From contig JYOE01000026.1 in NCBI GenBank assembly GCA_000955875.1, forward strand, positions 62,001-126,000: a DNA stretch of 64,000 nt, given 5' to 3'. The notes below the pieces were generated by a model that made no database searches, was not told the origin of the DNA, and saw only the letters and a list, made by a program, of their open reading frames with translations. A program made the position numbers and the translations under genes. Below, in pieces: positions 48,950 through 57,588 of the stretch; the first letter of the stretch is position 1, and every line of letters starts with the position of its first letter. The stretch is from Terrabacter sp. 28 (lineage in GTDB: Bacteria > Actinomycetota > Actinomycetes > Actinomycetales > Dermatophilaceae).

Positions 48950-50329
48950 ATGTCGGCTGATGCCGCAGGCGACTACGACGTCGTCATCCTCGGTGGGGGG
49001 TCGGGCGGCTACGCCTGTGCCCTCCGGTCGGCAGAGCTGGGCCTCTCGGTGGCCCTCGTCGAGAAGGGCCGCCTCGGCGGCACCTGCCTGCACCAGGGCT
49101 GCATCCCGACGAAGGCGCTGCTGCACGCCGCAGAGGTCGCCGACGTCGCTCGTGAGGGCGCGTCGTTCGGCGTCAAGACGACGTTCGAGTCCGTCGACAT
49201 GACCGGCGTCAACGCCTACAAGGACGGCGTCATCAGCCGCCTCTACAAGGGCCTGCAGGGCCTCGTGAAGGCCGCCAAGATCGAGTACGTCGAGGGCGCC
49301 GGCGTCCTCGACGGCCCGAACACCGTCGTCGTCGGCGACCGCCGCATCACCGGCCGCAACGTCGTCCTCGCGACCGGCAGCTATGCGAAGTCGCTCCCCG
49401 GCCTCGAGATCGGCGGCCGCATCATGACGAGCGAGCAGGCGCTCGCGATCGACCACGTCCCGGCCCGCGTCGTCGTGCTGGGCGGCGGCGTCATCGGCGT
49501 CGAGTTCGCCTCTGTCTTCAAGAGCTTCGGCTCCGAGGTGACGATCGTCGAGGCACTCCCGCGACTCGTCGCCGCCGAGGACGAGACCATCAGCAAGCAG
49601 CTCGAGCGGTCCTTCCGCAAGCGCAAGATTGCCTTCAAGACCGGCGTGCGGTTCGCCGGCGCCACCCAGCAGGGCGACGTCGTCACCGTCTCGCTCGAGT
49701 CGGGCGAGACGATCGAGGCCGACCTGCTGCTCGTCGCGGTCGGCCGCGGACCGGTCACCGAGGGCCTCGGCTACGAGGCCGCCGGCGTCACCGTCGACCG
49801 CGGCTTCGTGCCCACCGACGAGCGCCTCCGCACGAACGTCCCGTCGGTGTACGCCGTCGGCGACATCGTGCCCGGGCTGCAGCTCGCCCACCGCGGCTTC
49901 GCCCAGGGCATCTTCGTCGCCGAGGAGATCGCGGGCCTCTCGCCCGCCGTCATCGACGAGACCGGCATCCCGCGCGTCACCTACTGCGACCCCGAGATCG
50001 CCAGCGTCGGGCTCACCGAGGCGCAGGCCCGCGAGAAGCACGGCGACGTCGCGACCTACGAGTACAACCTCGGCGGCAACGGCAAGTCGCAGATCCTCGG
50101 CACGCAGGGCTTCGTCAAGCTCGTCCGCCAGGTCGACGGTCCCGTCGTCGGGGTCCACATGATCGGCGCCCGCATGGGCGAGCAGATCGGCGAGGCGCAG
50201 CTCATCGTGAACTGGGAGGCGCACCCCGAGGACGTCGCCGGTCTCATCCACGCGCACCCCACACAGAACGAGGCGCTCGGCGAGGCACACTTGGCCTTGG
50301 CGGGGAAGCCCCTGCACGCACACGCTTGA
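48950..50329 (+). CDS. lpdA: Dihydrolipoyl dehydrogenase (E3)
   Basis: Reoxidises dihydrolipoamide of 2-oxoacid dehydrogenase complexes and the glycine cleavage system. The 459 residues contain the FAD site VVILGGGSGGYACALRSAEL, the redox disulfide GGTCLHQGCIPTK, the NAD site VVVLGGGVIGVEFASVF, YAVGDIVPG and the C-terminal catalytic His-Glu (HAHPTQNEALGEA). I chose ATG 48950, 9 nt from the GAAGGAG; ATG 48944 is only 3 nt away. The 177-bp divergent gap contains a candidate promoter TGTGAC-N18-CAAGAT, weakly supported. sucB follows 31 nt after. Confidence 0.97.
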   Translation: MSADAAGDYDVVILGGGSGGYACALRSAELGLSVALVEKGRLGGTCLHQGCIPTKALLHAAEVADVAREGASFGVKTTFESVDMTGVNAYKDGVISRLYKGLQGLVKAAKIEYVEGAGVLDGPNTVVVGDRRITGRNVVLATGSYAKSLPGLEIGGRIMTSEQALAIDHVPARVVVLGGGVIGVEFASVFKSFGSEVTIVEALPRLVAAEDETISKQLERSFRKRKIAFKTGVRFAGATQQGDVVTVSLESGETIEADLLLVAVGRGPVTEGLGYEAAGVTVDRGFVPTDERLRTNVPSVYAVGDIVPGLQLAHRGFAQGIFVAEEIAGLSPAVIDETGIPRVTYCDPEIASVGLTEAQAREKHGDVATYEYNLGGNGKSQILGTQGFVKLVRQVDGPVVGVHMIGARMGEQIGEAQLIVNWEAHPEDVAGLIHAHPTQNEALGEAHLALAGKPLHAHA

Positions 50330-50360
50330 GCCAGACACTGGGAAGAGGAGAAAACACGTC

Positions 50361-52253
50361 ATGTCAGAACGCGTGACCATGCCGGCCCTGGGTGAGTCAG
50401 TCACCGAGGGGACCGTCACCCGCTGGCTGAAGAGCGTCGGCGACCAGGTCGAGGTCGACGAGCCACTGCTCGAGGTCTCCACCGACAAGGTCGACACCGA
50501 GATCCCGTCCCCCGTGGCGGGCACGCTGCAGGAGATCCTGGCGCAGGAGGACGACACCGTCCCCGTGGGCGCCGACCTCGCCGTCATCGGCGACGGTGCC
50601 GCTCCCTCCGGCGGGGGCGACGCACCGGCGGCCGAGTCTGCTCCCGAGCCCGAGGCGGCCCAGGCGCCTGCGCCCGAGGCGCCGAGCACCGAGCAGGAGC
50701 CGCAGGCCGCGACGAGCGAGCCCGAGGCCGCCCAGGCCGAGCAGCCCCAGGCCGGCGCGTCGTCGTCCGAGGGCGGCGAGGGCCAGACCGTCACGATGCC
50801 CGCGCTCGGCGAGTCCGTCACCGAGGGCACCGTCACCCGCTGGCTCAAGGCCGAGGGCGACGAGGTCGCCGTCGACGAGCCGCTCCTCGAGGTCTCTACC
50901 GACAAGGTCGACACCGAGATCCCCTCCCCCGTGGCCGGCACGCTGACCAAGATCCTCGTCCAGGAGGACGACACGGTCCCGGTCGGCGCAGACCTCGCCG
51001 TCATCGGTGGCGCGCCGGCGTCCGCTCCGGCTCAGGAAGCCCCGCAGCAGGAAGCCCCGAAGGAGGAGGCTCCGCAGCAGGAAGCTCCACAGCAGGAAGC
51101 CCCGCAGCAGGACGCCCCGCAGCAGGACGCCCCGGCCCAGGCCGACGCCGCCGCCTCGCAGCAGGCCGCGTCCCCGTCTCCCGCGGCCCAGGCACCCGCC
51201 CAGGCGCAGGCCGAGTCGGGCGAGCAGCAGGCCGCAGGCCTGCCGGCCGACGCCGAGCGCCCCGCCGCTCAGCAGTCCCCCGAGGCGAGCACGACGTCGT
51301 CGGCGCCGTCACGTGACGACGCTGCCGCGTACGTCACCCCCCTCGTGCGCAAGCTGGCCTCCCAGCACGGCGTCGACCTCGGCTCGATCACGGGCACGGG
51401 CGTCGGCGGCCGCATCCGCAAGCAGGACGTGCTCGATGCCGCCGAGGCCGCCAAGGCACCGGCCGCGCCCGCCCCGGCTGCCGCTCCGGCCGCGTCGGCT
51501 CCCGCCCCGAGCGCGGCGCCGGCCCCGGCCGCAGCCGCGGTCTCGCCCAAGCGCGGCACGCGCGAGAAGATGAGCCGTCTGCGCAAGGTCATCGCCACGC
51601 GCATGGTCGAGTCGCTCCAGGTCTCGGCCCAGCTGACCACCGTCGTCGAGGTCGACCTCACGAAGGTCGCCCGGCTGCGCGCCAAGGTCAAGAACGACTT
51701 CGAGGCCCGCGAGGGCACGAAGCTCAGCTTCCTGCCGTTCCTGGCGCTGGCGGCCACCGAAGCGCTCAAGGCGCACCCGATGGTCAACGCCAGCATCGAC
51801 GGCGACGAGATCGTCTACCACGGCACCGAGAACCTCTCGATCGCCGTCGACACCGAGAAGGGCCTGATCGTCCCGGTGGTCAAGAACGCCGGCGACCTCA
51901 ACATCGCCGGGCTCGCCCGCGCGATCGCCGACGTTGCGGCGCGCACGCGCAGCAACAAGATCACGCCCGACGACCTCGCCGGTGGCACGTTCACCATCAC
52001 CAACACCGGCAGCCGCGGTGCGCTCTTCGACACGCCGATCATCAACCAGCCTCAGGTCGCCATCCTCGGCACCGGTGCGATCGTCAAGCGTCCGGTCGTC
52101 GTCACCGACGCCGACGGCGGCGAGACCATCGCGATCCGCTCGATGATGTACCTCGCGCTGTCCTACGACCACCGCATCGTCGACGGCGCAGACGCCGCAC
52201 GCTTCCTCGGCACGATGAAGGCACGTCTGGAAGAGGGGCGCTTCGAGGCCTGA
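50361..52253 (+). CDS. sucB: Dihydrolipoyllysine acyltransferase (E2) with two lipoyl domains
   Basis: E2 core of a 2-oxoacid dehydrogenase complex. 630 residues: two lipoyl domains (each with EVSTDKVDTEIPSP; lipoyl Lys near residues 43 and 186), an Ala/Pro/Gln linker with QQEAP repeats, an E1/E3-binding domain (YVTPLVRKLASQHGVDL...GRIRKQDVL) and the catalytic domain with the active His in SYDHRIVDGADAARFL. In actinobacteria the product often serves both pyruvate and 2-oxoglutarate dehydrogenases, so the symbol is nominal. It lies between lpdA and the epimerase gene; lipB and lipA nearby make its cofactor. Confidence 0.95.
   Translation: MSERVTMPALGESVTEGTVTRWLKSVGDQVEVDEPLLEVSTDKVDTEIPSPVAGTLQEILAQEDDTVPVGADLAVIGDGAAPSGGGDAPAAESAPEPEAAQAPAPEAPSTEQEPQAATSEPEAAQAEQPQAGASSSEGGEGQTVTMPALGESVTEGTVTRWLKAEGDEVAVDEPLLEVSTDKVDTEIPSPVAGTLTKILVQEDDTVPVGADLAVIGGAPASAPAQEAPQQEAPKEEAPQQEAPQQEAPQQDAPQQDAPAQADAAASQQAASPSPAAQAPAQAQAESGEQQAAGLPADAERPAAQQSPEASTTSSAPSRDDAAAYVTPLVRKLASQHGVDLGSITGTGVGGRIRKQDVLDAAEAAKAPAAPAPAAAPAASAPAPSAAPAPAAAAVSPKRGTREKMSRLRKVIATRMVESLQVSAQLTTVVEVDLTKVARLRAKVKNDFEAREGTKLSFLPFLALAATEALKAHPMVNASIDGDEIVYHGTENLSIAVDTEKGLIVPVVKNAGDLNIAGLARAIADVAARTRSNKITPDDLAGGTFTITNTGSRGALFDTPIINQPQVAILGTGAIVKRPVVVTDADGGETIAIRSMMYLALSYDHRIVDGADAARFLGTMKARLEEGRFEA
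51033..51137 (+). repeat. Seven 15-bp tandem repeats in the sucB linker
   Basis: Units of CAGGAAGCCCCGCAG type encode QEAPQ/QDAPQ. Copy number may vary by slippage and would change linker length only. Confidence 0.85.
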
Positions 52254-52279
52254 GGCCCCAGCCACATGAGGAGCACGTC

Positions 52280-53188
52280 ATGACGAGGCGCGTCGCCATC
52301 GCCGGTTCGTCCGGACTGATCGGCGGCGCGCTTCGTCGTCATCTCGAGGCGCGCGGTGACGAGGTGCTGCGCCTCGTGCGCCGCCGCGCCGACGGTCCGG
52401 GCGAGGTCGAGTGGAACCCTGCGAAGGGCGTCCTCGACGAGTCCGCGCTCGACCGCGTCGACGCGATCGTGAACCTCGCCGGGGTCGGCATCGGTGACCG
52501 TCGCTGGAACGCCGAGCACAAGCGCGAGGTCGAGCGGTCACGCACCGACGCGACCGGCACGATCGCCCGCGCCGTCGTGGCCCACCACGAGCGGACGGGC
52601 CGCGCCGTCAAGCTCGTCAACGGTTCGGCCGTGGGCTACTACGGCGACCGCGGCGACGAGGTGCTCACCGAGGACAGCCCGCCCGGCAGCGACTTCCTCG
52701 CCGGCGTGGTGACCCGGTGGGAGGGCGCTGCCCAGCCCGCCGTCGACGCCGGCCTCCCCGTGGCGTTCGTCCGCACCGGGCTCGTGATGGCTCGCGAGGG
52801 CGGCGCGTTCAAACCCGTCGTGCTGCTGGGCCGCCTGGGCCTCGGCGGGCCGATGGGCTCGGGCCGGGAGTGGTGGCCGTGGGTCACCCTCGTCGACGAG
52901 GTGCGCCTGCTGACCCACCTCGTGGACCACACCGAGCTGGTCGGGCCCTTCAACGCGGCGGCCCCGGGAGCCGCCCGGCAGAAGGAGATCGCAGCGGCGA
53001 TCGGATCGGCCCTCTCGCGGCCGGCGATCCTGCCGGCGCCACAGTTCGCGCTGCGCGCCGTCGTCGGCGAGTTCGCCGACTACGTGGTCGCGAGCCAGCG
53101 GATGCAGCCCGCTGCACTGCTCGCGAGCGGTTTCGAGTTCGAGCACCCCGACCTGACGAGCGCCGTCAGGTGGCTGGTGCAGTCGTGA
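52280..53188 (+). CDS. TIGR01777-family NAD-dependent epimerase/dehydratase
   Basis: 302 residues, extended short-chain dehydrogenase fold. The Rossmann motif is VAIAGSSGLIGGALRRHL; further blocks are VDAIVNLAGVGIGDRRW, NGSAVGYYGDRGDE (YYG active region), GLVMAREGGAF, GLGGPMGSGREWWPWV and FNAAAPGAARQKE. This is the YfcH/SDR39U1-type family, whose substrate is not established. The ATG lies 26 nt after sucB and is probably co-transcribed. The 3' end overlaps the kinase gene on the other strand by 23 nt. Confidence 0.92.
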   Translation: MTRRVAIAGSSGLIGGALRRHLEARGDEVLRLVRRRADGPGEVEWNPAKGVLDESALDRVDAIVNLAGVGIGDRRWNAEHKREVERSRTDATGTIARAVVAHHERTGRAVKLVNGSAVGYYGDRGDEVLTEDSPPGSDFLAGVVTRWEGAAQPAVDAGLPVAFVRTGLVMAREGGAFKPVVLLGRLGLGGPMGSGREWWPWVTLVDEVRLLTHLVDHTELVGPFNAAAPGAARQKEIAAAIGSALSRPAILPAPQFALRAVVGEFADYVVASQRMQPAALLASGFEFEHPDLTSAVRWLVQS

Positions 53189-54758
53189 CGGCCGTGAGCC
53201 GCCAGCCCTGAGCACCCCGGGTCAGGGCGAAGTCGAGGAGCCTCCCGGTGTCGGCCGACCGCTGCGAGCGGGCGCCGTCGGACGACACCACGACGTATGC
53301 CGTCCAGTCGACCCGGGCTCGCAGCACCGCGTGGCGGTCGTCGCCTGAGACGTGGAGCGCCTGGGCCACCTCGAGCCGCAGGCCCTCCCACCGCACTCCG
53401 GCCCGGCTCAGCCGCGCGACGAGGGCAGCATCGCTCGCCGCGCTCGCGGAACCGGGCGCGTGGACCGCGCCCAGAGCGCTGACGTCGCGGTTCACGAGCG
53501 CGGTCGCCCGACGGTCGCTCAGCGCCTGCAGGAGGTCCTCGGGTCGTCGCGCTGCACTGTCGGCGTCGAGGACGACGGGGACGAGTGCGGCCTGCCCGCC
53601 CCAGCTCGGCCGGCCGGCGTGAGCGGCGGGGCTTGCAACGCCGCTGGGCCGTGCCAGGGTCGTCGCGACGGTTCTCGTCGCCGTCCTCGTTGCCGTGGCG
53701 GGCTCTGTCGGTGAGGGCCGGACGACCGGGGGCGCCGTCGCGACCCGCACGAGCGGGGCGCCCGGCTGTGTCTGCCGGGCCGCGAGGACCCATCCGGCGA
53801 CACCGAGCACGGGCACGGCCACGAGCGCGGCGGCGAGGACCCGCCGGCGCCAGCGGTGACCGACCGTGCTGACCGCAGGTGGAGCGTCCCGGCCCGCCTG
53901 CGCCCGCAGCCGGTGGGTGAGGGCCGACGCCTCGTCGGCACCGACCACGACCTCGACGGGCTCGGCCGACGACGCCTCGTAGAAGCGCCGGGCCAGCTCG
54001 GCCGCTGAGGGCCGGCGCGCGGGGTCGGGGTCGATGGCCTGCGCGACGACCTCGGCGAGCTCGGGGCCGACGTGGCTCACGACGGTCTCGAGGTCGAGCC
54101 GCATCATCGTGTCGGGGGCGCCGTTGCCCGTCAGGCAGAACCACGCGACCGCGCCCAGCGCGTACACGTCGGCCGCCTCGCCGGGTGGGTCGCCGAGGAG
54201 CACCTCGGGGGCCACGAAACCCGGGGTGCCGTGGACCGCCCCGGGGTCGCGCCCGGCGACCCGAGCCGCCCCCAGGTCGAGCAGGACGGGTCGCCCCGCC
54301 CTGGTCAGCGTGATGTTGGAGGGTGAGATGTCGGCGTGCACGCCCCCGGCCGAGTGCAGGTGCGCGACCGCCTGGCTGATCGGCGTCAGCACGGTGACCA
54401 CCTCGCCCGGGCGCAGGTGCCCGCGACTGGCGACCATCCCCCGCAGCACGGCCCCCCGGACGAGGTCGAAGACCAGCGCCTCGCGCCCGTCGGCGAGGGG
54501 GACGACCGACCGCAGCGTGACGAGATGGTCGTGCTGGACCGCGGTGAGGACCTGCTGCTCGACGAGCGCCTGCTGCGCATCGACCTCGTCGGGCGCCCGG
54601 TGCGGCACCTTGACCGCCACCGGCCGCCCGGTCGCGTCGACGCCCGCCCACACCACGGCTGACCCACCCGTGCCGATCACCGCGTCGAGGCGGTGCCCCG
54701 GCACGTCGGGGACCGTGTGCGGCAGGCTCTGGCTCGGCTCGTGGGTGCTGTCGGTCAC
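53166..54758 (-). CDS. Membrane-anchored Ser/Thr protein kinase, non-RD type
   Basis: 530 residues. Kinase domain about residues 20-270: Gly loop VIGTGGSAVVWAG, catalytic Lys in VAVKVPHR, catalytic loop HADISPSN in place of HRD, DLG in place of DFG, and GTPGFVAPEV. A transmembrane helix (VLAAALVAVPVLGVAGWVLAA) near residue 310 leads to a Thr/Pro-rich linker and an extracellular domain of about 150 residues that is not PASTA. The non-RD loop and DLG suggest weak or unregulated activity. GTG 54758 has no strong ribosome site. Confidence 0.9.
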   Translation of the reverse strand: MTDSTHEPSQSLPHTVPDVPGHRLDAVIGTGGSAVVWAGVDATGRPVAVKVPHRAPDEVDAQQALVEQQVLTAVQHDHLVTLRSVVPLADGREALVFDLVRGAVLRGMVASRGHLRPGEVVTVLTPISQAVAHLHSAGGVHADISPSNITLTRAGRPVLLDLGAARVAGRDPGAVHGTPGFVAPEVLLGDPPGEAADVYALGAVAWFCLTGNGAPDTMMRLDLETVVSHVGPELAEVVAQAIDPDPARRPSAAELARRFYEASSAEPVEVVVGADEASALTHRLRAQAGRDAPPAVSTVGHRWRRRVLAAALVAVPVLGVAGWVLAARQTQPGAPLVRVATAPPVVRPSPTEPATATRTATRTVATTLARPSGVASPAAHAGRPSWGGQAALVPVVLDADSAARRPEDLLQALSDRRATALVNRDVSALGAVHAPGSASAASDAALVARLSRAGVRWEGLRLEVAQALHVSGDDRHAVLRARVDWTAYVVVSSDGARSQRSADTGRLLDFALTRGAQGWRLTAVTTAPAT

Positions 54759-54813
54759 CCGCCCATGCAACCAGCGCCCGCGCGACCCGCGAGCGCGTCG
54801 TCCACAGGTCCGC

Positions 54814-55881
54814 TCAGGGGGTCTGCCCGGGCGTGACGACGTCGACGACGCGCCGGTCGCGCGCGCTGATCCGGGCCGCGTCGATGACGGCGAGCACGTG
54901 CACGGCGTCCCGGGGGTCGACGGGCATCGTCGCCTGCGGATCGGTGCTGGCGAGGGCGGCCGCGACCGCGCGGTAGAAGTTGGCCTGGTCGGCGTCGGAC
55001 ACGATGGGGCCGGGCTCGCGCTCGTCGCCGCGCACGATCCAGCCCACCGCGTCACCCTGGTTGGCGAACTCGGTGAACGAGCTGACGTCGTCGAACTGCT
55101 TGCCGATGACGTAGGCACCCCCCGAGCCGTTGACGCGAGCCCGCGGACCGGGGGCGCCGTTGACCGAGCTCGAGATGACGTGGCTGACGACGCCGGACGT
55201 GTGGCGGCACGCGAGGAAGGTGTCGTCCTCGGCCGTCACCGTGCGTGCGTCGAGCTCGGCGTACACCGACTCGACCTCCCCGTGCAGCAGCACCGCCTGG
55301 TCGATCAGGTGACTGTGCAGGTCGAGCAGCAGGCCACCGCCCTCGGCCGGCCCGACGGTCTCGCGCCAGCGCTGCTTCGGCACGGGCCGCCAGCGGTCCC
55401 AACGGTATTCGGCCCGCCAGATCTCGCCGACGAGCTCCTCGTCGCGCACGATGCGCAGCGCCGCGAGCTCGGGGTCGAAACGCCGGTTGTTGAAGACGGT
55501 GAGGGGCACGCCGTGGTGGGTCGCCCGGTCGACGACGTCGAGGGCGGAGCTGGCGTCGACGGCGAGCGGCTTGTCGACGACGAGGGGCAGGCCGGCCTCG
55601 ATGACCTTCTCGGCCTGCTCGGCGTGCACCCCGCTCGGCGACGCGAGGACGACGAGGTCGAGCGCATCGACACCCAGCAGCGCTTCGAGGTCGGGCACGA
55701 CCTCGGCGTGCGGCAGGTCGGAACGCACCTGCTCGGCGCGCGTCGCGTCGGACGTCGACACGGCGGCGACGCTCAGCCCGGCCCGCTCGATGAGGGGAGC
55801 GTGGATGCCGCGGCCGGCTGAGCCGTAGCCGACGAGCCCGACACGGAGGGGGATGGACGGGGCGGCTTCGTCGGACGGCAT
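54814..55881 (-). CDS. Gfo/Idh/MocA-family oxidoreductase
   Basis: 355 residues. N-terminal NAD(P) domain: RVGLVGYGSAGRGIHAPLI, DLVVLASPSGVHAEQAEKVIEAGLPLVVDKPLAV, where the EKP motif of the family is DKP with catalytic Lys. The C-terminal beta-sheet domain includes GGLLLDLHSHLIDQAVLLHG, with the His of the DxGxHxxD pattern. It would oxidise or reduce a sugar or inositol-like polyol; the substrate is not determinable. The leaderless ATG 55881 has its -10 within a GGCATACG motif and is divergent from lipB. Confidence 0.93.
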   Translation of the reverse strand: MPSDEAAPSIPLRVGLVGYGSAGRGIHAPLIERAGLSVAAVSTSDATRAEQVRSDLPHAEVVPDLEALLGVDALDLVVLASPSGVHAEQAEKVIEAGLPLVVDKPLAVDASSALDVVDRATHHGVPLTVFNNRRFDPELAALRIVRDEELVGEIWRAEYRWDRWRPVPKQRWRETVGPAEGGGLLLDLHSHLIDQAVLLHGEVESVYAELDARTVTAEDDTFLACRHTSGVVSHVISSSVNGAPGPRARVNGSGGAYVIGKQFDDVSSFTEFANQGDAVGWIVRGDEREPGPIVSDADQANFYRAVAAALASTDPQATMPVDPRDAVHVLAVIDAARISARDRRVVDVVTPGQTP

Positions 55882-55887
55882 TCCGGC

Positions 55888-55893
55888 ATCGTA
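55888..55893 (-). promoter_or_regulatory. -10 box, leaderless oxidoreductase gene, within a GGCATACG motif
   Basis: TACGAT on the minus strand, six nt from ATG 55881. It is formed by the GGCATACG copy at 55890-55897, as at nadA. Confidence 0.6.
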
Positions 55894-55905
55894 TGCCGCA
55901 CGGCG

Positions 55906-55911
55906 TACCCT
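55906..55911 (+). promoter_or_regulatory. -10 box, leaderless lipB
   Basis: TACCCT, six nt, then ATG 55918. Only 12 bp separate it from the opposing -10 box. Confidence 0.6.
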
Positions 55912-55917
55912 GACCGC

Positions 55918-56577
55918 ATGCGTCTCGTGCACCTCGGCCTCGACCCCGACTTCGTCGACTACGAGCAGGCCTGGCAGGTGCAGCGCGACACGCACGCGAA
56001 GGTCGTGGCCGGCGAGGAGCCCGACACGGTCTACCTGCTCGAGCACCGACCCGTCTACACGGCGGGCAAGCGCACCGAGCCGCAGGAGCGGCCCAACGAC
56101 GGCACGCCCGTCATCGACGTCGACCGCGGCGGCAAGATCACGTGGCACGGTCCGGGCCAGGTCACCGGCTACCCCATCTTGCGCCTCCCCGCCCCCATCG
56201 ACGTCGTCGGCTACGTGCGGGCGCTCGAGGAGATGATGATCCGCGTGTGCGCCGACTTCGGCGTCGAGGCCGGGCGCGTCGAGGGCGAGAGCGGCACGTG
56301 GATCGCGGCCGACGACCGCGGGCCGCGACGCAAGATCGGCGCCATCGGCATCCGCGTGAGCCGCCAGGTGGCGATGCACGGCTTCGCGTTCAACTGCAAC
56401 CCCGACCTGTCGTGGGGGGAGGTCATCATCCCGTGCGGCATCGTCGGCGCCGGCGTCACGTCGCTGTCGTTCGAGCTCGGCCGCGACGTCCCCGTGACCG
56501 AGGTGCTGCCACACGTGGAGAAGCACCTCGCCGACATCCTGCCGACACTGCGGCCCAACCGGCGCGCACTGGCCTGA
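55918..56577 (+). CDS. lipB: Octanoyl-[acyl-carrier protein]--protein transferase
   Basis: Moves octanoyl from ACP to lipoyl domains, the first step of lipoate assembly. The 219 residues show the YEQAW motif near the N-terminus, LLEHRPVYTAGKRTEP, DRGGKITWHGPGQVTGYPIL, the catalytic Lys in RRKIGAIGIRVSR, HGFAFNCNPDL and IIPCGI with the active-site Cys. Leaderless start ATG 55918. lipA lies about 4 kb downstream, separated by the ABC and sigma factor genes. Confidence 0.97.
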   Translation: MRLVHLGLDPDFVDYEQAWQVQRDTHAKVVAGEEPDTVYLLEHRPVYTAGKRTEPQERPNDGTPVIDVDRGGKITWHGPGQVTGYPILRLPAPIDVVGYVRALEEMMIRVCADFGVEAGRVEGESGTWIAADDRGPRRKIGAIGIRVSRQVAMHGFAFNCNPDLSWGEVIIPCGIVGAGVTSLSFELGRDVPVTEVLPHVEKHLADILPTLRPNRRALA

Positions 56578-56586
56578 CCGACCCCC

Positions 56587-56592
56587 TAGGGT
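56587..56592 (+). promoter_or_regulatory. -10 box of the ABC exporter operon
   Basis: TAGGGT. Transcription would start at about 56599, directly at the downstream palindrome. Confidence 0.55.
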
Positions 56593-56599
56593 GGCGACC

Positions 56600-56609
56600 A
56601 CCAATTGGT
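56600..56609. promoter_or_regulatory. Palindrome ACCAATTGGT at the ABC operon start site
   Basis: Perfect 10-bp palindrome covering about +1 to +10. An overlapping repeat GACCA-N5-TGGTC lies at 56596-56610. The position suits a repressor site. Confidence 0.55.
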
Positions 56610-56625
56610 CGAACCAGGGGGATCG

Positions 56626-57588
56626 ATGGACGCTGCCGTCCGCACCGTCAACCTACGCAAGACGTACCTGAGCCGCGGCGCGCGGCGGGTCGCCGTCCAG
56701 GGCCTCAGCATGACGGTGCCGCTCGGGGGCGTCCACGGCTTCCTCGGCCCCAACGGCTCGGGCAAGACGACGACGATCCGCATGCTCCTCGGGCTCGTCC
56801 GCGCCGACTCGGGATCCGCGGAGGTCTTCGGCGAGGCGGTGCCGGGTCGCCTCCCCCACGTCATCGACCGGGTCGGGGCCATCGTCGAGTCGCCGAAGTT
56901 CTTCCCCGCGTTCACCGCCCGTCAGAACCTGGCACTGCTGGCCGGCGCCATCGGGAGCCCCCGCCACCGCGTGGACGAGGTGCTCGAGGCCACCCACCTG
57001 CAGGACCGCGGCCGCGACCGCTACGCCGGCTTCTCGCTGGGCATGAAGCAGCGCCTGGCCATCGCGGCCACCCTGCTCAAGGACCCCGACCTGCTCATCT
57101 TCGACGAGCCGACCAACGGCCTCGACCCCGCCGGCATCCGCGAGGTCCGAGACACCATGCGCTCGCTCGGCGCCGGCGGCAAGACCGTGCTCGTCAGCTC
57201 GCACATCCTCGCGGAGGTCGAGCACGTGGCCGACACGGTCTCGATCATCGGGCACGGCGCGCTGCTGGCCGAGGGCCCGGTCGCCGACATCCTCGGCGGC
57301 ACCGGGGTCGCGCAGGTGCGCGTCGGCGTGGCCGCCCCCGACCGGGCCGAGCAGGTGCTCCGCGCCGAGGGATTCAGCCCGACCAGGGAGGGCGAACACC
57401 TCCTCGTCGCCGCCGACGACCCGGCGGCCGTCACGCGGGCGCTGGCCGGCCACGGCCTCTACGTCAACGAGCTCGTCCCCGTGCGCCCCGACCTCGAGTC
57501 GGCCTTCCTCGCGCTCACGGCCGACCAGGGCCTCGGCACCGATGCCGACCGGGCGGCCGGCGGCGGCGCGAAGGGGGACGCGGCATGA
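56626..57588 (+). CDS. ABC transporter ATP-binding protein (DrrA/CcmA type)
   Basis: 320 residues. One ABC domain: LGPNGSGKTTTIRMLLGL (Walker A), AIVESPKFFPAFTARQNL (Q loop reads VE), SLGMKQRLAIAATLL (signature), LLIFDEPTNGLDPAGI (Walker B) and SSHILAEVEHV (switch His). A C-terminal extension of about 100 residues typical of this class follows. It is predicted to power export through the adjacent permease; substrate unknown. ATG 56626 follows GGGGGATCG. It ends overlapping the permease start by ATGA. Confidence 0.93.
   Translation: MDAAVRTVNLRKTYLSRGARRVAVQGLSMTVPLGGVHGFLGPNGSGKTTTIRMLLGLVRADSGSAEVFGEAVPGRLPHVIDRVGAIVESPKFFPAFTARQNLALLAGAIGSPRHRVDEVLEATHLQDRGRDRYAGFSLGMKQRLAIAATLLKDPDLLIFDEPTNGLDPAGIREVRDTMRSLGAGGKTVLVSSHILAEVEHVADTVSIIGHGALLAEGPVADILGGTGVAQVRVGVAAPDRAEQVLRAEGFSPTREGEHLLVAADDPAAVTRALAGHGLYVNELVPVRPDLESAFLALTADQGLGTDADRAAGGGAKGDAA

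Noticed and set aside
48773..51004. Minus-strand extension of the small gene beside lpdA by over 700 codons
   Set aside because: It runs antisense through lpdA and sucB; the leaderless start at 48772 explains the real gene.
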